A stretch of 64,000 bases of DNA from Diphasiastrum complanatum (GCA_029204225.1 CM055104.1:52816294-52880293); one strand, 5' to 3'. Shown: positions 20,661 to 33,497, numbered from the stretch's first letter. A program made the numbers and translations. Notes: a model not told the origin generated them from the letters alone.

Positions 20661-21836
20661 CTCGCTTTACTAGCGGACTTGTGGATCTACAGATCCTATC
20701 AGAAAACCGTCTCGCATGCAGGCGGACTCGTATTCTGTATTTTCGTCTACTTGCTTACTAGCATTAGACTTCTTGTTCTTCTCTGTCTCTTGTTATATCA
20801 TGCGTTAACCAGAAAGATATATAGTCTTGTCGTGTAACTTCTAGATTAGAGCGATTAAACATCTACAACTAATCAAAAATTACAAGAATGGCAGATTAGC
20901 CATGACTGAGAGGCCTTCACGTTTGAGTCTTGGAACCCAAAGAGCCATGAAGTAGATTTAGATTTAGTTCAAAACCTCCCTTGCATTTTTTTTTACGATT
21001 CTTTAGTAATTTTGATCCTTCAAACATGTAGTGTAGAGGCAACTTGACAAACTGCCACTTCACTGGTTGTAGTGACTTAATTTACTTTTAGATTGCACCT
21101 TCCTCGTAGGATCGATTCCCAACCTCCCTATATTACAACGGAGTAGATCTTTTCTTTTTACTTGCCCATGATACTCTAGCATAAATGAATCTACGCATTA
21201 TGTTTCAAAATGGATACACTGCATTTATATTGACTCTGAGAAGCATATCTAATTCGCATAGGAATATAATCACGGTGGTACAATGTGTCTATACTGAGCC
21301 AGATGTACAGAGAAAATATTGACTACAATTTATGAGCTGCAAGTCTCAAGATACTACTCTGTATTCGAATAGCAGCATTTGCAATCGCCAACAAATGTGA
21401 GTTTTATGGCTATCTTTCATCCTTATTGGTGTTTGTGGAATTCAAACATCCAAAAGGTTAATGGCATATGCTAGGAGCTACGGGTGTTTATGATCATTGA
21501 TGTGAAAGGCACATCCAAGGAGGCACTCACAGTTCACTGCTCAAACCTCGGTTCTTACAGTAAGCTCGATAAACTTTTATGCACCTGCTGGAATCAATGA
21601 ATTCAGCTCATTTAACTTGTTTTGCTGTAAAACTCTTAAGCAATCAATGTATTCAGCTCATGTAACTTATTTTGCAGTAAAACTCTTAACTTACAGCAAA
21701 CTATCATAATCTGGTCTAAAAAATGAGCTCTAGCATCTCATACCAGAGGATAAAAAGAAACTCCAAATACATGCTTTGCTTGCACATATATGCTTGCAGG
21801 TTGCAGCATTATCAACTTTCTCTTCGGCTTGCTGAT
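20661..21836. other. No gene recognised; one short tandem duplication
   Basis: Possibly the rest of the copia A LTR up to about 20850, then unique sequence. A 50-bp unit is duplicated in tandem at about 21592-21691 (AATCAATGxATTCAGCTCAT ... AAAACTCTTAA) with few differences. No coding signal is seen. Confidence 0.5.
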
Positions 21837-23506
21837 TCACTTGTTATGATTTAATATCTGATGTTTGTAGAATCCACGTGTTCTCGCAGTTAAAATCAAA
21901 CTGAGTAAACAAGCAAACATGCTGAAAGTCGCCATGATGAAAAAGGAAAGTCGGTAGCATTGAACTCCATAGCAAAGAAGGGCTGGTTTTTGTGTAAATT
22001 GTATGAAGCTCTTTTGTGGAATATGGCATGCACGGCGTGCTGCTTATTAGGTTCACGGTCATATAGATAACCAGCCACACGCACTGATAGAATATAAGAT
22101 CCAAGAGGACTTGCCAGAGTTGCGAAACTGTAAAAGGTTCGAAAGAACTTCAAACCAAAGATCTCAGATACCATAGCTGTCATAACCGGCCACTGAGCTC
22201 CGTAGCACATTCCCACCAACATAGATCCCACATAAAATGAGCCAGAAAGATTGAAAGCAAAGACTAGTTGGCCTGCGCATAAGATAGCTAGTATCACTGC
22301 GAAGGACAGTGGCCTGGGGACACCTTTCCTCTGAAGAAAGAGCTCTGAAGCAAAGCCGAATCCAACTCTACCGATGAAACCCCAGATATTAAGTAGGGAT
22401 ACTGCTGTGGTCACATGAACATGCGAGTAACCCAGAGAGGAGCCAATTTGCCCAATATTTTGAATCACCATCACTCCAGCGCCGAAACCACAGGTTAAAG
22501 CTGCGAAAAGGATCCATAAATCTAGACTCATCAGAGCTTGTAAAATCGTGTAATTATCGCCTCTGCTCGGCTGATTCCTCACTCCTGTCAGAAAGTCGTA
22601 TAACTTGAAATGCCTCCGGATCGGACTACACGACACTTCTTCACGTGGATTGCTGGAAGTTTGGTCTTTTGAACAGATCTCAGACAGTAAAGGGGTGTGG
22701 GAACTAACTGAATGGCTTGCGTTCTGGTAGGAGGGTTCTGAATTTTCCACCACAGGGTCTTCTACAATCTCCTCATCTTCATTTTGCTCCCTCTCAGAGC
22801 TTGGGGTGAGAAATCGGATCGGAAGACCACAATTAATGGTAGAAAAAGTATGACAATCATGAAAGCAGCAATAATTTCGTTAGCTATATGACTCACTTTG
22901 TCAAAATTTTGCACAAAATTTACCAGCATCATATATGCAGCCAGAAGAACAGCTGCACTCAAAAACAAATAAAGTCTTTGCGTCTCATTCTCCCCCCTAT
23001 GTTGAGGCAAGGGGCGGATGGCTGGAAGCCAAGCAGCTAGAAGGACATAGGAGCTTGGGTTATTTCCATAAATTGCCAGGTAGATTTGCGTAAGCAGAGC
23101 CCCACTCAACCCAATAAAGCCCTTCAGTAATCCGATTACCGAAACACATCTGCCACATCTGAGGGCGAGGAATTTTTTTTGTGATAGCCAGCCAAATCAT
23201 GAGAAACCCAAAAATGTTCAACCCTGAGCCAGCTAAGATGGCCGACCATGCCCCTAAGTAGTCATTGATCAGCCCAGGAACAATTCCCAGATATAAGGAT
23301 GAAAAAAATGCAATTGTATCCAGAGTCTGCTGATTGTAATTCAGAGATGTTTTCATGAACTGAGAGTAGACACCGAAGGAATAGAATGCACCAACACTAG
23401 ACATGAAAAGGAAAGCTGCTACAAGCATCATCCATCTGCTTTTGCCAATCCTGTTCGCAGCAGTTCGAAAAGCTGCCATGAAACCCATTTGCTTGCTTTT
23501 TGTCAC
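21837..23506 (-). pseudogene. NFD4-like (nodulin-like domain) MFS transporter pseudogene
   Basis: Similarity covers almost the whole family length: an N-terminal nodulin-like half from the ATG at 23506 (RWMMLVAAFLFMSSVGAFYSFGVYS), a middle loop with VENSEPSYQN, then a C-terminal half with GFGAGVMVIQNIGQIGSSLGY and ending TARTRGFYK at a TGA (21837-21839). Plant members are multi-spanning membrane transporters of uncertain substrate. Three frame changes break it. Near 23140 about 30 expected residues between MWQMC and GLLKGFIGLSG are missing and the frame shifts. Near 22785 the frame returns. Near 22000 it shifts again before GVQCYRLSFF. No intron boundaries fit these gaps. It is intronless in this window, so it could be a retrocopy or a naturally intron-poor gene that decayed. 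Confidence 0.85.
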
Positions 23507-23577
23507 TCCTCCAACGCAGGTTCGCTATGAAGAGATTGTGAGCCATAGGTGATCTTTTTTAATATTCACCGTAGATC

Positions 23578-24055
23578 TACAAGTGCTATGTTATATCTAC
23601 AAGTGCTATGTCCGGTATTCATCATCCAACGGTGGGCTACGTGTTATACCCACCCTCGCCGCTCCAGCTGCTTGGAGTGGTACAATGTGTTGTAGCCACC
23701 CTCGCTGCTCCAGCTGCTGGGAGTGGTACAATAGGTTAGCCCACCTCCATGAAGAATAATGTGAATCTCTTGTTTTCTTTGCATTGGAACCCACCACATA
23801 GCACAATAGTTCACTTAATGTTTTTTTTTTTAATTTTGTCCTATACCCAATTTTCGGATCTTTGCTCAAAGATAGTAGCTATGTGGAATGTTGTAGGCTG
23901 TAGATTTGTATTGCCACGAAAGGCTACGATTTCATGGCTGACATAAATAGAGAATTTAAGCGCTTGTTCATCTGTCGCATGTCGAAAAGGCGCTTGTCCA
24001 AATAGAGAGTTTAAGCGCTTGTTCATCTGCCGCATGTCCAAAAAGCAAGAAGAGC
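23578..24055. repeat. Cluster of three short tandem duplications upstream of the MFS pseudogene
   Basis: TCTACAAGTGCTATGT occurs twice near 23578-23610. A unit of about 47 bp containing CTCCAGCTGCTxGGAGTGGT is duplicated near 23653-23745. A 55-bp unit with TTTAAGCGCTTGTTCATCTG is duplicated from 23946 to about 24050. Each pair is slightly diverged. No genes lie in this stretch. Confidence 0.7.
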
Positions 24056-24199
24056 TTTTGTCTTTGCAGTTTGCATGCGAATTTCTTCTTCTTCCTCTAT
24101 TGCATGTCCGAAAGGCAAGAACCGCTTTTCTGTTGGCAGTTTCGATGCGAGTTTCTGGTCGTAGATGTGCTTTTATCTTGCTTTTTCTTGTGTTGTTGT

Positions 24200-27053
24200 T
24201 GCATAGCATATAAACGATTACAATAGGAGAGTAGCGCTTTGCAAAGGAGTAGCACAGCTTACAACGTTAGAAAGTTGAAGGTGGCAGAACGTTGCAGAGT
24301 TCATATTTGCAGGTAGATTTTCGTGAAAAACCAGGGAAGGAGTGGACGTTTGCTGCACAAAATCAGTGGATGTTTTTTTGCAGACTATGGAGCAGTTTGT
24401 TGATATCAGTTTGTCTCAATTTGCAACAAAAAGCAAAGTAGCAAATAGAAACACAGCGATCAACAGAGACTCCAACGTTTCTCACTATTGTTTCAATTGC
24501 ATGTGGTCAACAATCAACAGGTTGCACATAACATGTGCCTGAATCGTGGAAATCGTTTTCTTAGCAAGTCCTCTGATGCCTCGTTGAGTGTGAACGTATT
24601 GCTGCCTCGTTGAGTGTGAACGTATTCGTTTGCATCTTATTAGCGGTCAACAGGCTGTCAGACAAGGAATAAGTTTGTTGCTAGAAGAGTGATCGGGTTT
24701 GATTAGTTTGCAGGTGCATTTCAGTCAGGTGGAAGTTTTGCTGCCACATCAGCGACGTAAAAGATTGACCACATTTTGCTGCCAGACTAGCAGTTTGTAG
24801 CTGGACTCCTGTGATTCACAAGAACACTGCTATTTGAGACATTCAAAAAATTATTTCTTGAACTTTACCAGGTATTTTGTTGTCGCGTTTTGTAGAACAA
24901 TATGCAATTAGAACTCTTCTAAGGTTTGTACATGTGTGGGGGGGATGAGATATTTTTTAGAGTGCATGTAGAAATTATCAAACTGTATTGATTTCAGTAG
25001 AATTTGCTCCAAGAGAACTTGTGTATTTCTTGCTCAGTTTTTGTTTCTTTGTGTACTTGTTTTTGAAGCTCAACAAGTAGACAAGTGATTAGTTTCAGTT
25101 AAATTGTTGCCGTTTACCACTTGCTTTCTCTAAGTCTGCTAGCATTTGACTACTCTTTGCGAAAACATAGCATAGATTCAGATGCTTTTCTAACTTAAAT
25201 TAGTGCATAAAAATCTTATACAAATTTAGAACAATTATAATCTTTGATTTCTTGCAAACTTCTTAAACAAATTGAAGAATACAAAGTCCCACTACTCAAA
25301 GTACATTTTTTACTACTTCATTTGTATGTTCAGAGGAATTTCAATCTATCATTTAGAGTTAGATTATTGTATCGGACTGATCGTGTACAATTTGATACTG
25401 AAGATTATGAAAACAACTGCTAATTACACATCATTGTATTTTTTGTTTTTTCTATTGTTGTAGAGTGGATTTATGAGCTCCTCAGAACTCATTCAAGTAC
25501 TTCTTGTATTCGTCATATGAGTCAGAAATATTCATGGTTTCACTTTTATCAGGTTAACCCCAGAAATTCATATTGTACGAAATTTCAAAAAATAGATAAA
25601 ACAGCAAAATATTTTTCAAATTTTTCATAGCTTAACAATAGTTTCGCATTGTGAATGTTATCAAAGCAAATTTTATGTAATCATTAAAATTTGTTTTTGT
25701 GTAGTCCCTATACAAATTTCGAAATCTATTGCTTGCATTTGAGCAATCAAATGATAGATTCATAAGAGAAGGCATACATTAATTATGACAAAAGAGCTGA
25801 AACAATTCAAAATAAAAAATGGAATTAATCGTTTACCAAAACTTGGATAAAATTGAGTCATAAGATCATGATTCAAAATGAGTTCATGAGGAAGGGGTAT
25901 TTCTTTAGCATCTATTTTAGCATTCAGAATTTGGTTAATAGGTTACAAAGAAACATGTTTGGTGTCCTACCTATGATAGGGAACCTACCCTAGAAGGATC
26001 AATAAATAGCTTAAAAATCTCCATCTCTTATTTTCAATTTAGGAAAAGATTTCAATAGAACAATAATCAAAAAATAGGTTAACAATTTTAATTTATACCT
26101 TTTCCTTTTCCATGCAATTTACAAAGTAGAGTTACATGGCTTTTGTATATTTGCAAGAACATGAAAAAAGAATTATATGAAATTATAATAAATTCTAATT
26201 GAATGTAAAATATGTTAACATGTTGATAATTATTTTGATGCTCATAACGAATCAATTATCAATGCTAAATTGTAACCATGAATTTGAAAATTTGAATTCC
26301 AAATGCTAAATAACAAAATCTATTTTCACGATTTGGATTTAAGAATATATAGAATAAGGAATTATTATTTGAAAGAAAAGTTTGCAAGCTTTGTAGAATA
26401 TTTGGAATATTTCATGGCAATTTGCATATGGCAATTTCGAATTTCATTTTTCATATTGCATTGGCATTTGGGAGAAAGGCAAATCTCCTAGTTTATAAAA
26501 TCAAGAGGAAAATCACCACCTCCGCCATCTTACACTTGATCAAAAAGATGGCTCTTTAACAGCTAACTTTTTCTAACAAACGCTAACCTTGTGGAAACAT
26601 CTCAAATATTTTACAAAGCTTGCTCAGTGTTCTTTCAAACGATTTTTTGTAAAATGTCTATAAAAAGAATAATTTTCTATTCCGGTTTTAGATCTAGTAC
26701 GACAATTTTGAAAACAATAAATAATCATTTTATGATGAAAACAAAGCGATTACAACTATTCCAAGGTATTCTCTCTTTCTATCATTTGACCCATTGAGCT
26801 AGCTTCCAAAAAAGCTTTGTTTATTTCGGGATCAATCCTTGCCAATTTGAATAATTACCATGTGGAAGGATAATGGATTACAGGTAGTAATCGACATCAA
26901 CAATATTTTATGTATTCCTATCAATGAAATTGAAATAGATCCAAATTTAGAAATCCCATTTCAAATGTCTTTTGTATCATTAGATTGTGCCTAGAAAAAC
27001 AAAAAGATTAAGTTTCTTGTTAATATTAAATCTACTTAATATATCATAAATAA
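24200..27053. other. AT-rich stretch without a recognised gene
   Basis: Reading frames are short, low in complexity and without domains. A 24-bp direct duplication (GCCTCGTTGAGTGTGAACGTATT) sits at about 24579-24626. Otherwise nothing was found. Confidence 0.6.
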
Positions 27054-27076
27054 ATACACACACACACACACACACA
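27054..27076. repeat. (AC)n microsatellite
   Basis: About eleven AC repeats, just outside the 3' end of copia E. Confidence 0.9.
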
Positions 27077-27239
27077 TACAGCTTTTGTAAACAGAGAAGG
27101 CTAGCATATAAATTTCTTGCTCACAAGCGACAAATCATCACCATTAGCGGTTTCTAAACCATGTTCGACAAAGAAAACAGAAGCTGACATTGAAAATTAT
27201 AGAGGGGAGATCTGTTTGATCAGTTGTTCTACAACTCCC

Positions 27240-28860
27240 TCTCAAAGTGGGCAATTGGATTAACCCCAATCTTCTTCGCTGCTTCTCGGACAAAGCCTTA
27301 CTGAGTGGCTTCGTAAAGATATCAGCTGTCATTTCCTCTGTAGGTATGAAGACTGTCTTCAGTATCTTCTTCTCGACTAAGTCCCGAATCACATGATATT
27401 TGATAGCTATGTGTTTTGTTTTTAGTGAAATACATGATCTTTCATAAGATAGATTGCTGAAGTGTTATCCATTAACAAGACGTAAGGTTCAAAAATAGAT
27501 TCATCAAATGCTTCCAGCATCTATTTAATCCAGATCAGCTCGTTTGCCATCTTAGCTGCTGCTACATATTCTGCTTCACAAGAAGATTGAGCTACTATTG
27601 TTTGCTTATCCAGAGTATGGATGTGCCAGATGCTAGAGTAAAACCTCCTGAAATACTTTTGCTATCATCCTTCATGGATGTCCAGCTTGTGTCACTATAA
27701 GATTCGATGTGAAATCTAGCTTCCTCTGAATAACACAATCCATAGTCTTTCATTTCCTGGAGATATTGTAGTACTCTCTTTGCCAACTTCCAATGCAACG
27801 ATCCTGGGTTCTGATTATATTGTCTCAACCTGTATACTGCAAATGCTATATCAAGTCTGGTGTTGTCTGCTAGATATAACAATGATCCAATCAGCCTATG
27901 ATAGGGTGTTTTGGCCATTCGTTCATCTTTCTCGAGAGTTTGCAGACAATTTGCCTTACTTAGTATTGTTCCAAGTATCATGAGAGTATGCACACCTTTG
28001 CATTCGAGCATGTTGAAGTCTTCAATGATCTTTTGAGTGTACTTTTGTTGGTGAAGATACAACTTACCACCTTCAAAGTCTCTCACGATCTGCAAGCCTA
28101 GATAGATTTTAGCTTCTCCTAGGTTAGCAATCTCAAATATTTCAAAAATGTCTCTTTGGACATCTGAAATTAACTTATCTCTTCTTGAGAAGATAAGTGT
28201 GTCATCAACATAGACAACTAGTATGATTATTTCATTTTGGACATGCTTGATATAGACATTTGACTTAGCAAATAGAGATTTGAAGCCTAAGGAACGTAGT
28301 GCTTCGTCCTTCTTTCTATACCATTGTCTGACTGCTTGTTTCAGACCATAAATGCTTTTATTAATAAGACATCCATATTCTGGATATTCTTGGTTTGGTC
28401 CGTGAATAAATCTTCCTCCAATTTTGCATGCAGGAAAGCAGTCTTCTCATCCACAATATGGATTTTTAGATCAGGAGCCACTGCATATGCGAATAACAAG
28501 CAAATTGATGTATGTTTGACTACTGGTGAGAAAGTATCAGTGTAGTCCATCCCATACTTCTGAAAAAATCCTTTCGCAACTAACCTTGCTTTGTATCTAA
28601 TGTTTTCTCCATCAGGACCTGTTTTGATCTTGTAGATCCACTTGCATTTGACTGGTTTTCTGCCATCAAGTATAGGTGCAAGTGTCCATACATTGTTCTT
28701 ATACATGGATGACATTTCGTCCTCCATTGCCTAAATCCAGTGATTATTATCTGGTCCATCAATGGCTTCCTCGAATGTTTGAGGTTCGTCAGAGAATCCA
28801 CAAAATTCAATGGATGTATCAAAAACATCCTGACCATACCTTTCTGGTGGTTTTAGTTGA
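27240..28860 (-). pseudogene. Copia E reverse transcriptase and RNase H
   Basis: The RT N-terminal block (VKCKWIYKIKTG, ARLVAKGF) lies at 28727-28341. The palm region with a YVDD-type site lies near 28200 in another frame. RNase H domains lie at 28095-27595, with a C-terminal ADIFTKPLSKAL motif at 27392-27144. The frame changes at least three times and in-frame stops occur, so it cannot make an active enzyme. Confidence 0.85.
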
Positions 28861-28918
28861 CTGTCCGATCTTCTCACAGGTGGTTTCGAGTTCGATTATA
28901 CAGTTCGATTCTGATTCA

Positions 28919-29940
28919 AGCTTTTCTGCTGGAATTCGAACTAGCGATTCGAGTCTGTTATGCACTGGAACTTGACGTCTCTCTAAATTTGGTAACTCTC
29001 TTTCATCTTCTGCTTTTTTTTTTTTCTGTCGTCTTTGGCAGCTCATAATAGTTTTTGAGAATTTCATAGTCGACTAGATCACTATCTGTTATGTATTTTG
29101 TCTCATCAAATTTAACATCTCGAACAACTCCTATCTTGCCAGTTTCGGGTACATAGACATGATAATATTACGAATGTAACTCAAATCCTACCAGAAAACC
29201 TTGTTCTGTCTTTTCATTGAGTTTCTTTCTCAGCTTATCTAGTATGTGCCTATACACTGCGCATCCAAATGTCCAAACATGTGCTAGATTTGGCTTCGAC
29301 TTCCACCATATCTCATGAGGAGTTTTATCCGATATTCGAGATTTCAGAATACGATTCTAAAGGTAATTTGATGTAGCCACTACTTCTGCCCACAACTATT
29401 TTTGTGCCTTCACATGAGCCATCATGAACTTTTCTGTTGGAATTTGAACTGACAATTTGAGTCATTTACGCACTCGATTTTGACCTCCCTATGAATCTGG
29501 TAACTTTCTTTCATCTTCTGCTTGTTTTTCTTCTGTCGTCGTTGGTAGCTCATAATAGTTTTTAAAAATTTCATAGCCGACTAGATCATTGTCTGCTATG
29601 TATTTTGTCTTATCAAATTAACATCTTGAACAACTTTTATCTTGCCTGTTTCAGGTACATAGACACAATAATATGACGAATGTAACTTGAATCCTACCAG
29701 AAAACCTTGTTTCATCTTTTCATCGAGTTTCTTTCTCAGCTTATCTGGTATGTGCATATACACTACGCATCCAAATGTCCGAACATGTGCTAGATTTGGC
29801 TTCGACTTCCACCATATCTCATGAGGAGTTTTATCCGGTATTCGAGATTTCAGAATAAGATTCTAAAGATAATTTTATGTAGCCACTGCTTCTAACCACA
29901 ACTGTTTTGGTGCCTTCGCATGAGCCATCATACAGCTTGC
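28919..29940 (-). repeat. 509-bp tandem duplication inside copia E
   Basis: The integrase C-terminal region and adjoining linker occur twice, head to tail, with an offset of about 509 bp (for example TTTCATCTTCTGC near 29001 and 29510, and the following 400 bp). The copies have diverged, with small deletions. Copia D has only one copy at 43740-44240. A 33-bp duplication (TTAGTGTACGATTTTTTCG unit) lies at about 29949-30013. Confidence 0.85.
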
Positions 29941-30500
29941 AGCTTCCATTAGTGTACGATTTTTTCGTTCAGCTATTCCATTAGTGTACGATTTTTTCGT
30001 TCAGCTATTCCATTGTGCTGAGGTGTGTATGATACAGTCTTTGTATGCATAATACCTCGATCAATATAGTAAGCCTTGAATTCGTTGGAAATGTACTCTC
30101 CTCCACGATCTGTGCGAATTTGCTTCAACTTATTGCCTTGTCTGCTTCTCAGCCCAATTCATATACTCAACGAATTTCTCGAAAGCTTCAGATTTGGTAC
30201 AAATAAAGTATACCACCGTGAGCTTGCTGAAGTCATCAATAAACGTAATGTAGTACTTTGCATCACCCAACGACAATACTCCGAATGGACCACAAATATC
30301 TGAATGCACAATTTCAAGTACCTTAGTTGCTTTATAAACATCCTTACTGAAAGGTGTTCTAGTCATCTTGACTTTAAGACAGGATTCGCAGGTAGTTTGA
30401 ATGTCTTTACTTTTGATTTCGACTGCCTGAATTCTCTGACTTTTGTTGGCTTGGTACAAGGCTTCCATGTCCATGTGACAAAGCATCTTGTGCCACAATA
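29040..30500 (-). pseudogene. Copia E integrase
   Basis: GAG-pre-integrase and core: WHKMLCHMDME (30497), CESCLKVKM, IVHSDICGPFG (first catalytic Asp) and FIDDFSKLTVVYF, running to about 30130. The RTDxGGEY region lies near 30100 and a TPQHNGI-type block near 30020. The C-terminal part is present twice because of the tandem duplication. Frames are broken. Confidence 0.85.
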
Positions 30501-32066
30501 CATCTGTCGATTCCTAAGTTTGATTGACTTGTTCGTTTCTTGTTCGAATGTTCAGGTGATATAAATTTCCTTCTCAGTTGCCTTTAGCAACCAGGTTATC
30601 AGAATCTTCCTCGAACAGTTTACAAGAGTTCTTCGTGAAGGTTACTAACATGCATGTATCGACTATCTTAGCTATAGATAGAAGATCTTTATCAAGAGTA
30701 TCTAGAGAACTTCCTCCAGTTTCTTGTCACCCTGATTTGTGTCTAGCCATAATACACCAGTTCCATCACCCACATTTTTAGAACCGTCTCCAAGTATAAT
30801 GAATCTCGAATAGTTCGTCTTCTTGTACTCAAACAAAATTTGTTTCGAGAAAACAAAATGTGAGGTGGCTCCCGAATCAAGTACTACTTCTCGAATTGAA
30901 TTAGATGAACAACATAGATCAGCACTAACATAAACTGCTGAGTTCCTTGTTGCCATGTCTTCTACTGCTCTGGAGCACTCTGAATTGTCTTCAACATAGT
31001 TTGAATATGAAGGTTCACTTCAATTCTGCTCCTTTTTGTTTCTGGTATTCTGATAACAGTCTACTGCTGCATGACCTCATTTATGACAATGAATGCATTC
31101 AATCTTTGGATTTAACCAACACTTTTCTTCTATGTGACTTGATTTTCTACATTTGTTGCAGATCTTCTTATCTCCTGAATTCTTCTGTTGTTTTTTAGAT
31201 TGTTGTTCATTAGTCTTAGACTCATTCTTCTTAGACGACTCCCTCTTAAACTTAGACTTCTTAGAAGATTTATTCTTCTTATTAAATAGAGCATTTTTGG
31301 AATTACCATTGTCGTCATAGCATTCATGAGCTTCTACTTCCTCCTTAACTTCGTCTATTGTCTTTTGAAGAGTCATTGTGGCATCTTTCGCCAATAAGAT
31401 TTTTGTTGTGTGAAATGACGTAGGTAGTGCTCAAAGAAAATAACTAAGCTGTTTTTTTTTTAGAAATTGTATTTTCTACACCATAATTTTGCAAGGAAAT
31501 AAACAAATCTTTAATCTTTCACACGAATGTGTCAGGTCTTTGTCGTCCCACTGTAGGTAAGTTACTTGATCTTCCAAGAACAAGATCTGATTACGAGATC
31601 AAGTCTCATTCTTGGTTTGCAATTCTTCCCATAAATCCTTTGCGTTTGAAATTGATGTAAGATCTAGCATTATATTGTCATGCACTGAAGACGCAATAAT
31701 TGATATAGCTTTGTCATTTTTTAAACTCAATTCTCGAAGTTCTTTGCCAGGAGTAGCTACTGGCTTCTCCTCAATTGGTTCTACCCGTTGTCATAGACCT
31801 TCACCCTTCAATAAGAGTGAAGTCTTTAATTTCCAAATCAAGTAATTTGAACCTTCTGGGTCCAAGATTGTAGTGATCTTAGCCTGAATATCGATGATGG
31901 ATGACATCTTCTAAATTTTCTGAAACACTCCAAATAGCAACTTGTTGATAGATGTATGAATAATGCTGAGAGGGGTGCGAAGATACCACGGTATCGACTC
32001 TGATACCACTTTATCAACTTTGAACCTGTATACTCTGACACTATTGTATCAGATGTAATTCTGTAT
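30500..32066 (-). pseudogene. Copia E gag and protease
   Basis: Protease: VVLDSGATSHF near 30880. Gag zinc-binding region: two Cys/His knuckles (KICNKCRKSSHIEEKCW, then IECIHCHK) near 31130-31080, after a Lys/Ser/Asn-rich linker. The gag N-terminal region extends to about 31910 with stops. The order is right for copia gag-pol. Decayed. Confidence 0.8.
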
Positions 32067-32079
32067 GCTCTGATACCAC

Positions 32080-32894
32080 TGTAGGAAAAATAGTAATTAT
32101 TCTTCCACAAAGAACACGATGCAAGTTTGAATAAATCAAACTAATATCAGTGTCTTCAATCGGGACTGTATTTGATCTATGTACTAATAGAACAGTGTTT
32201 GCCTTGATTGAATATGCATGCGGAAATAATATGCAGAAGTAAGAGACAACTTAAGCCAATTTAGACAATAAAAAATTATTGATCAAAAACGAATTTTTAT
32301 AACTCTGAATCTGATTCATCAATATACATCCCTTGTTGTCTTATTTCGTTGTTGTGTCTCTGATTGAGTGAGTGTGTTACAACGAGTAGTGCACATGTAT
32401 TTATATTGCTACAGGACAGGTCTTTTGGCCTTTTATTTACAAGTATTTTGGCCTTTTAATGCTAAATAGTAGATATCTAACCCTTTACGACGGTTGATAT
32501 TCAAATAGATGCTCTGTTTCCTAGGCCAAATAATTTCTATTTGCGAATTATTCGCGACAGTCTATCTCTTCGTCTCAGCTTCCTGTTTCGCAAATTGTTC
32601 GCAAAAGCTCACTTCATAAATAGCCACTCATTTCCCCCTCCCGGTTACAATAGAAGTATTTTAGGCCTTTGATTACTTGTTTCTTCACGACACATTCGTC
32701 TTTTACGAATTGCTCGCGATAGATGACAATTCTTGAGCTTGAAGAAGAAATCTAGAATATTTTGTGAGCTATTTGCGATAGTTTCATGATAGGTGTGCTT
32801 GAAAAATAGTCCAGAAGATTTTGCGCATTGTTCGCGACAATTTCGCAACATCTAAGATTTGAACAAGAAACAGAATATTTCGCGACAAGGTTCT
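32080..32894 (-). repeat. LTR shared by copia D and copia E
   Basis: Acts as 5' LTR for E: its minus-strand end is next to the primer site at 32067-32078. Its other end is truncated at about 32894 and joined directly to the copia D RNase H sequence. It contains a series of TTCGCGA-type repeats (32531, 32583, 32697, 32758, 32819, 32878). Confidence 0.75.
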
Positions 32895-33492
32895 ATCTTT
32901 TGTAAGATAGATTGCTGAAGTGTTATCCATTTACAAGACATAAGGTTCAGAAATAGATTCATCAAATTCTTCCAACATCTGTTTAATCGAGATCAGCTCG
33001 TTTGCCATCTTGGCTGCTGCTACATATTCCGCTTCACATGAAGATTGAGCTACTACTGTTTGCTTCTTGTTTATCCAGAGTATGGATGTGCCAGATGCTA
33101 GAGTACAATCTCCTGAGATACTTTTGCTATCATCCTTCATGGATGCCCAGCTTGTGTCACTATAAAATTCGATGTGAAATCTAGCTTCCTTTGAATACCA
33201 TAGTCTTTCATTTCCTATTTCCTGGAGATATTGTAGTACTCTCTTTGCCAACTTCCAATGCAACAATCCTGGGTTCTGATTATATTGGCTCAACCTGTAT
33301 ACTGCAAATGCTATATCAAGTCTGGTGTTGTCTGCTAGATATAACAATGATCCAATCAGCCTATGATAGGGTGTTTTGGCCATTCGTTCCTCTTCCTCGA
33401 GAGTCTATGGACAATCTGTCTTACTCAGTATTGTTTCAGGTATCATGGGAGTATGCACACCTTTGCATGCGAGCATGTTGAAGTCCTCAATG
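32895..33492 (-). pseudogene. Copia D RNase H fragment, left of the copia C insertion
   Basis: Minus-strand RNase H and RT end region (RLIGSLLYLADNTRLDIAFAVYRLSQ, SSCEAEYVAAAKMANEL) closely similar to 27440-28020. It continues across copia C at 42957: CAATGATCTT on the left resumes as ATCTTTTGAGTG on the right. Its own 3' end is missing beyond 32895. Confidence 0.88.
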
Positions 33493-33497
33493 ATCTT

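Larger units (their letters stand above)
27233..32894 (-). mobile_element. Copia E, minus strand, decayed, sharing an LTR with copia D
   Basis: Domains read leftward: LTR 32894-32080, primer site (32078-32067), gag, protease, integrase, reverse transcriptase, RNase H, then the purine tract GAGAGGGAG before 27233. Only about 25 bases of a 3' LTR start (TGTAGAACAACTGATC) can be matched to copia D, so its 3' LTR is lost or replaced. Multiple stops and frameshifts are present. It is closely related to copia D (32895-33492 plus 42957-47332) through all domains. Confidence 0.85.
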
